Source: Acheta domesticus (lineage: Eukaryota > Arthropoda > Insecta > Orthoptera > Gryllidae). From it: DNA of 64,000 bases. This document shows, piece by piece, positions 60,706 through 64,000 of the stretch. The notes under the pieces are model-generated. The model saw nothing but the letters and a program-made list of their open reading frames with translations, was not told the DNA's origin and made no database searches. Position 1 is the first letter of the stretch, and the number at the start of each line of letters is the position of its first letter. The DNA is taken from positions 96,702,141 through 96,766,140 of the forward strand of contig JAHLJT010002630.1 of the NCBI GenBank assembly GCA_031308135.1, given 5' to 3'. A program made the position numbers and the translations under genes.

Positions 60706-61257
60706 TCATGGCAAGTGACAGCGTTTGTGAAGGTCGAGGGACCTTGTGTGTCTAAAATTCTTCCCACAAATATCGCAGCGATACGGACTCTCTCCCGTAT
60801 GCCTGCGCCTGTGAACGGCGAGAGTGCTTGATCGCGCAAACGCCATACTGCACACTTCGCAAGTATACGGCCGCTCTCCCGTGTGCCTGCGCATGTGAGA
60901 GATAAGGGTGCTCGACTGGGCGAAACCCTTGCCGCACCAGACGCACCGGTGTGGCCGCTCTCCCGTGTGTGTGCGCTCGTGAATTGCCAGAAGCGACACG
61001 GCGGTGAACGCCCTTTGGCACACTTTGCAAACATGCCGCTTCGTTCGCGCGCGCCCAGGCTTGTGAGTGGCGGCGTCGGGGAAGCGGGCCGAAGCCGTCG
61101 CGCCCTCGTCGCCGAGGAGAGTCTGTTCGCCCGGGAGAGCGGGGCGGCCCTCGTGCGACTGCAGCGCCGTGTGCGGCGGGGACGACTGGCTCTGCTGCCC
61201 TGGGAGACTCCGCCGCGGCGTTGCCAGCTCCTCCTCCAGTGGGAGGCCGTCTGCGCC
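60706..61257 (-). CDS. C2H2 zinc-finger protein, last exon
   Basis: The terminal coding exon of a nuclear DNA-binding protein, on the minus strand. The acceptor ATTCTGTGCAG lies just before 61,257 and the stop TGA is at 60,706-60,708. After a variable Pro/Ser/Ala-rich lead of about 80 residues come four tandem classical fingers: CKVC-x12-HERTH, CVWC-x12-HMRRH, CEVC-x12-HRRRH and CDIC-x12-HKRCH. They are joined by TGERP/TGESP linkers, which indicates sequence-specific DNA binding. All four keep both Cys and both His. The protein ends seven residues after the last finger's first His, so the C-terminus is complete. Upstream exons are not identified to the right within the window. Which transcription factor it is cannot be told from the fingers alone. 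Confidence 0.9.
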   Translation of the reverse strand, partial: GADGLPLEEELATPRRSLPGQQSQSSPPHTALQSHEGRPALPGEQTLLGDEGATASARFPDAATHKPGRARTKRHVCKVCQRAFTAVSLLAIHERTHTGERPHRCVWCGKGFAQSSTLISHMRRHTGERPYTCEVCSMAFARSSTLAVHRRRHTGESPYRCDICGKNFRHTRSLDLHKRCHLP

Positions 61258-62212
61258 TGCACAGAATGCAATGACCGTTAGCAAAGTCTTTCGGCGCATT
61301 GTCCACTGGCAATGGTCTCTTGTGATTCCCCAAACGCAATAGAAAACTAGGATGCATCCCTTTAAGGCGGTCAGATTTTGCTTCAAGGAAAGGTCAGGGT
61401 GCGGAGTAAATTTAGACAGTTGCCTCTGCATATGCTCAAGGTAATACTTGAATCGATTGTGAAAAACCCCTTAAGTACCAAAATTGAAATTTTCCAGGAA
61501 AAACAAAAAACACTTTATCACTTACAGTTCTTTAATTTGATGGAATATTCTTACATGAATATATCGTGTACAAAATAACTTGTGTAAGGTAACGGGGGAT
61601 AACATTCCCATATCTTTGTTTCTTTTAAAGTTCTACATTGTTGCATTAATCTTTACAAATTGACACTTCAATCCTTCACAAAAGTACAATGTTTCTTCAA
61701 AATATTGAAGTCACAGTTTCCATAATTTGAACAATTTTATTACAATTTTAAAAGCAAGCAAAGTGGGAATGTTACCCCGCAGGGGTCAAACATTGCCACC
61801 TTTATTTATTTCCATGTCTCTGGCAATGTGTAAATGTGTGAGAGTTGGATAGGAAACAGAATCACATAAATGTGCATGAGAACATGATTAGTCTTTGGTT
61901 TTTGACAGTTTAAATACTCTAAAAGGGACAAATACTGCTTTGAGAAGTTAGTCTAAAGTAAGTTTTATTAACTGTTTTACATTGTGATAAAATGCGATAG
62001 ATAAAAAGTGTTTTCTCCTTTTTATATTTAGTCTTCGAAGCTCAGTAACAATATCGTATTTTGGCATAACACACGTCATTTAAAGCAGACCTGCTAATTC
62101 TATACAGTTCAGTAGCCTTTTCCTGCTTAATTTTCCATTATTTACTTTTTCCATTGCTTAGGTTACTTTAATTTCATCATAGGTTTGTAAACCTTAGATA
62201 TTGGTTTTTTTA
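61258..62212. other. Intron or flank, nothing recognised
   Basis: AT-rich; upstream intron of the zinc-finger gene if the acceptor at 61,257 is right. No other exon was supported. Confidence 0.4.
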
Positions 62213-63775
62213 CGAGGGTTGGGGCAACTATTTTTTTCTTGTAGATATGTGAACGGATCATATACGTATATGTGTCGTGTGGAAGTTTTACAGGCATAGT
62301 GTGTATGCAGAACGTCAGATGTCTCTGTGATAGCTGGTAGTAGTGAAGCGAAGGCTGTGAAATCAGTTAGTTGGTGTGTGGCGTGCGAGATAGAAGTAAC
62401 CCGTGTTGAGCAGAGCGCTTACATCAAACCAGCCGTTCTCCGACGGAGAAATGCGATGGAATGTCACAGTGAATTAGTGGAAGCCCTTGGGAATAATGCC
62501 CTACCATACCGTACAGTAGCACGGCTGGTAGGGACGTTTCAGGAAGGACGTGTGTCAACCGGTGATGAGCAACGTTCGGGACGACCTGTCAGTGTGCGGA
62601 CCGACGTGCCGTCATCGAGCAGCTCCTGGATGAAGACAGACGATACTGAAGTTAGAGAGGGCAAGTGGCATCGAGAAACGTACCGTCACGCAACGCAACG
62701 TCAGTCCGCGGAGTGGCGACATGCTGGATCACCAAGGAGGCAGAAGTTCCGTCAGAATCCTTCCCCAGTCAAATTGATGGTGATCGTCGGTATGACGTAC
62801 GTAATATTGCATAATGAGCTGCACCCACGCAAAATCGCATCGCGGTGGGTACCGCATGTACTGACGGAAGTTCAAGGTGGGTGCGCTATGCAATATGCTC
62901 CGACCACCTTGCACGCTGGCAACAGGTCGGCGACCAATTCTTGTCACGAATAATCGCCATCGATGAGTTTTGGGCCAGGGCATACGAACCAGAACTGAAA
63001 CGTCAGTCCGCGGAGTGGCGACATGCTGGACCACCAAGGAGGCAGAAGTTCCGTCAGAATCCTTCCTCAGTCAAATTGATGGTGATCGTCGCGTAAGACG
63101 TCTGAGATGTCATTGTTTGCCACTTTGTTCCTCATGGCAGAACAGTGACCGCCCAGTACTACACGGACTTCCTGGTGCGACAGGTACGACGTGGCGTTCG
63201 GAAGAAACGTCCGGATCTTGTGGACAGTGCGATAATCTTGCACAATGCAAAACCACATAAAGCAGAGTGTGTAGGGCAGCTACTTCGACGTTGGGGATGG
63301 GAAGAATTGGAGCACCCACCGTACTCTCCTGACATTTCGCCCTGTGACTTTGATCTCATTCGCAAGATTAAGAAACCACTACGTCGTGGGCGGTTTGCAA
63401 CACGAGAGGACATTGCTAATGCTGTGCGCCAGCAGGTGCCCCGATTCACACATGGTGCGGCAAATGCTGAGGCTGATGGTATTCAGCGCCTCCCACATCG
63501 TTGGCAGCGTGTGGTGACAGTAGCAGGGGACTACTTCGAGGGTCTTTAGGCCCAGGTTTGTCATATTAACTTTATGTGTACTGTGTTGTCTTTTTGCACC
63601 ATGAAGGCCAAATTGCCCAATATACTACAGTAATAAATTAGTGTTACGATATTTCAGTGCTATTCATTGTCCACACATGTAGTTAACACCTTGTTCTTTC
63701 GTCTGTATGTCATATTTTCCAACTGGACTGGTATCTTCAAGAAAGCAAAATGCCAGAACTTTGCCCCAACCAACG
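62213..63775 (+). mobile_element. mariner-like DNA transposon (rearranged)
   Basis: The left end, after TA, is CGAGGGTTGGGGCAACTATT. The right end is TTGCCCCAACCAACG followed by TG (TA degraded). The terminal inverted repeat shares GGTTGGGGCAA. It encloses one transposase frame on the plus strand, with the size normal for mariner (about 1.5 kb including extra duplicated DNA). Confidence 0.85.
62327..63549 (+). pseudogene. mariner transposase pseudogene
   Basis: The N-terminal part reads MECHSELVEALGNNALPYRT and then VARLVGTFQEGRVSTGDEQR (helix-turn-helix region). The frame shifts near 62,605; another frame continues RAVIEQLLDEDRRY and then hits a stop. LHPRKIASRWVPHVLTEVQ follows at about 62,820-62,876. 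The catalytic core starts with IAIDEFWARAYEPELKRQ (first Asp, codon 62,962). The second Asp is missing: IILHNAKPHKAE has one residue fewer than the usual HDNA-x-PH, a 3-bp deletion. The third is present in YSPDISPCDFDL (63,345 and next). The C-terminus is intact, ending GDYFEGL. A 92-bp piece of the core (63,000-63,091) is also present out of place at 62,698-62,789. The enzyme is dead by three independent lesions. Confidence 0.88.
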
Positions 63776-64000
63776 TGGCAAAGATACAGTGCAAGTATGG
63801 CGACAACACCCAAGTAATTTTGTATCAAATGTAATTAATCAATGTTTAGAATTTGTAAGTCGTATGCTTTAGAAATGATATATAAACTCACAAATGTCAA
63901 TAGTTTCAATATAAGAGTTTCTTCTCATAGGATATAAATGTACGGGGCAAGATGGCCAGTATGGCAAAATTATCCTGAAAGTAATACGAGTAATGCTAAT
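63776..64000. other. Right flank, nothing recognised
   Basis: AT-rich; no feature. Confidence 0.4.

Overview
The window looks like nuclear DNA from an animal with a large, repeat-rich genome, most likely an insect. Evidence: short GC-rich coding exons with GT/AG splice sites set in AT-rich, multi-kilobase introns; C2H2 zinc fingers; and typical animal mobile elements (mariner, Tc1, hAT, piggyBac-like, jockey-like, tRNA-derived SINEs). The species cannot be read from the sequence. No bacterial-style operon, CRISPR array, rRNA or functional tRNA was seen.

Layout. (1) 1-25,800: one gene on the minus strand. I reconstruct six exons (25,584-25,754; 21,878-22,609; 15,652-15,753; 13,175-13,291; 4,813-4,933; 1,857-2,111) with compatible splice phases. 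They encode a signal peptide, a Pro/Ala-rich tandem-repeat region, a linker and a Cys/Trp-containing domain that continues past the left edge. Its introns hold a Tc1 element, a jockey-like remnant, SINE-like repeats, fold-back elements and TIR elements. (2) 26,640-29,620: a satellite of about 340 bp units. (3) 29,815-55,530: a second satellite of about 180-195 bp units. It switches orientation several times and is interrupted by an LTR-like fragment, a hAT-like element with an 8-bp target duplication, a 7.85-kb piggyBac-like element and a SINE. (4) 55,530-64,000: an ORF1 fragment of a non-LTR retrotransposon (hydrophobic stretch, 2A-like NPGP motif, PHD-like zinc finger) split by a hAT element; another hAT-like MITE; the last exon of a four-finger C2H2 protein with a fold-back element just past its stop codon; and a rearranged mariner.

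The most unusual object is the piggyBac-like element at 41,881-49,732. It has matching CCCTCTC-type ends and TTAA duplications, and removing it restores a continuous satellite monomer. About 5.3 kb of it is a 16-bp minisatellite that flips orientation internally, contains a perfect palindrome, and has seeded a displaced copy of itself into a nearby TA microsatellite. Second is the 2A/PHD retrotransposon reading frame, recognisable only after the hAT insertion is mentally removed. Apart from the two partial host genes, all recognisable coding sequence is decayed transposon.
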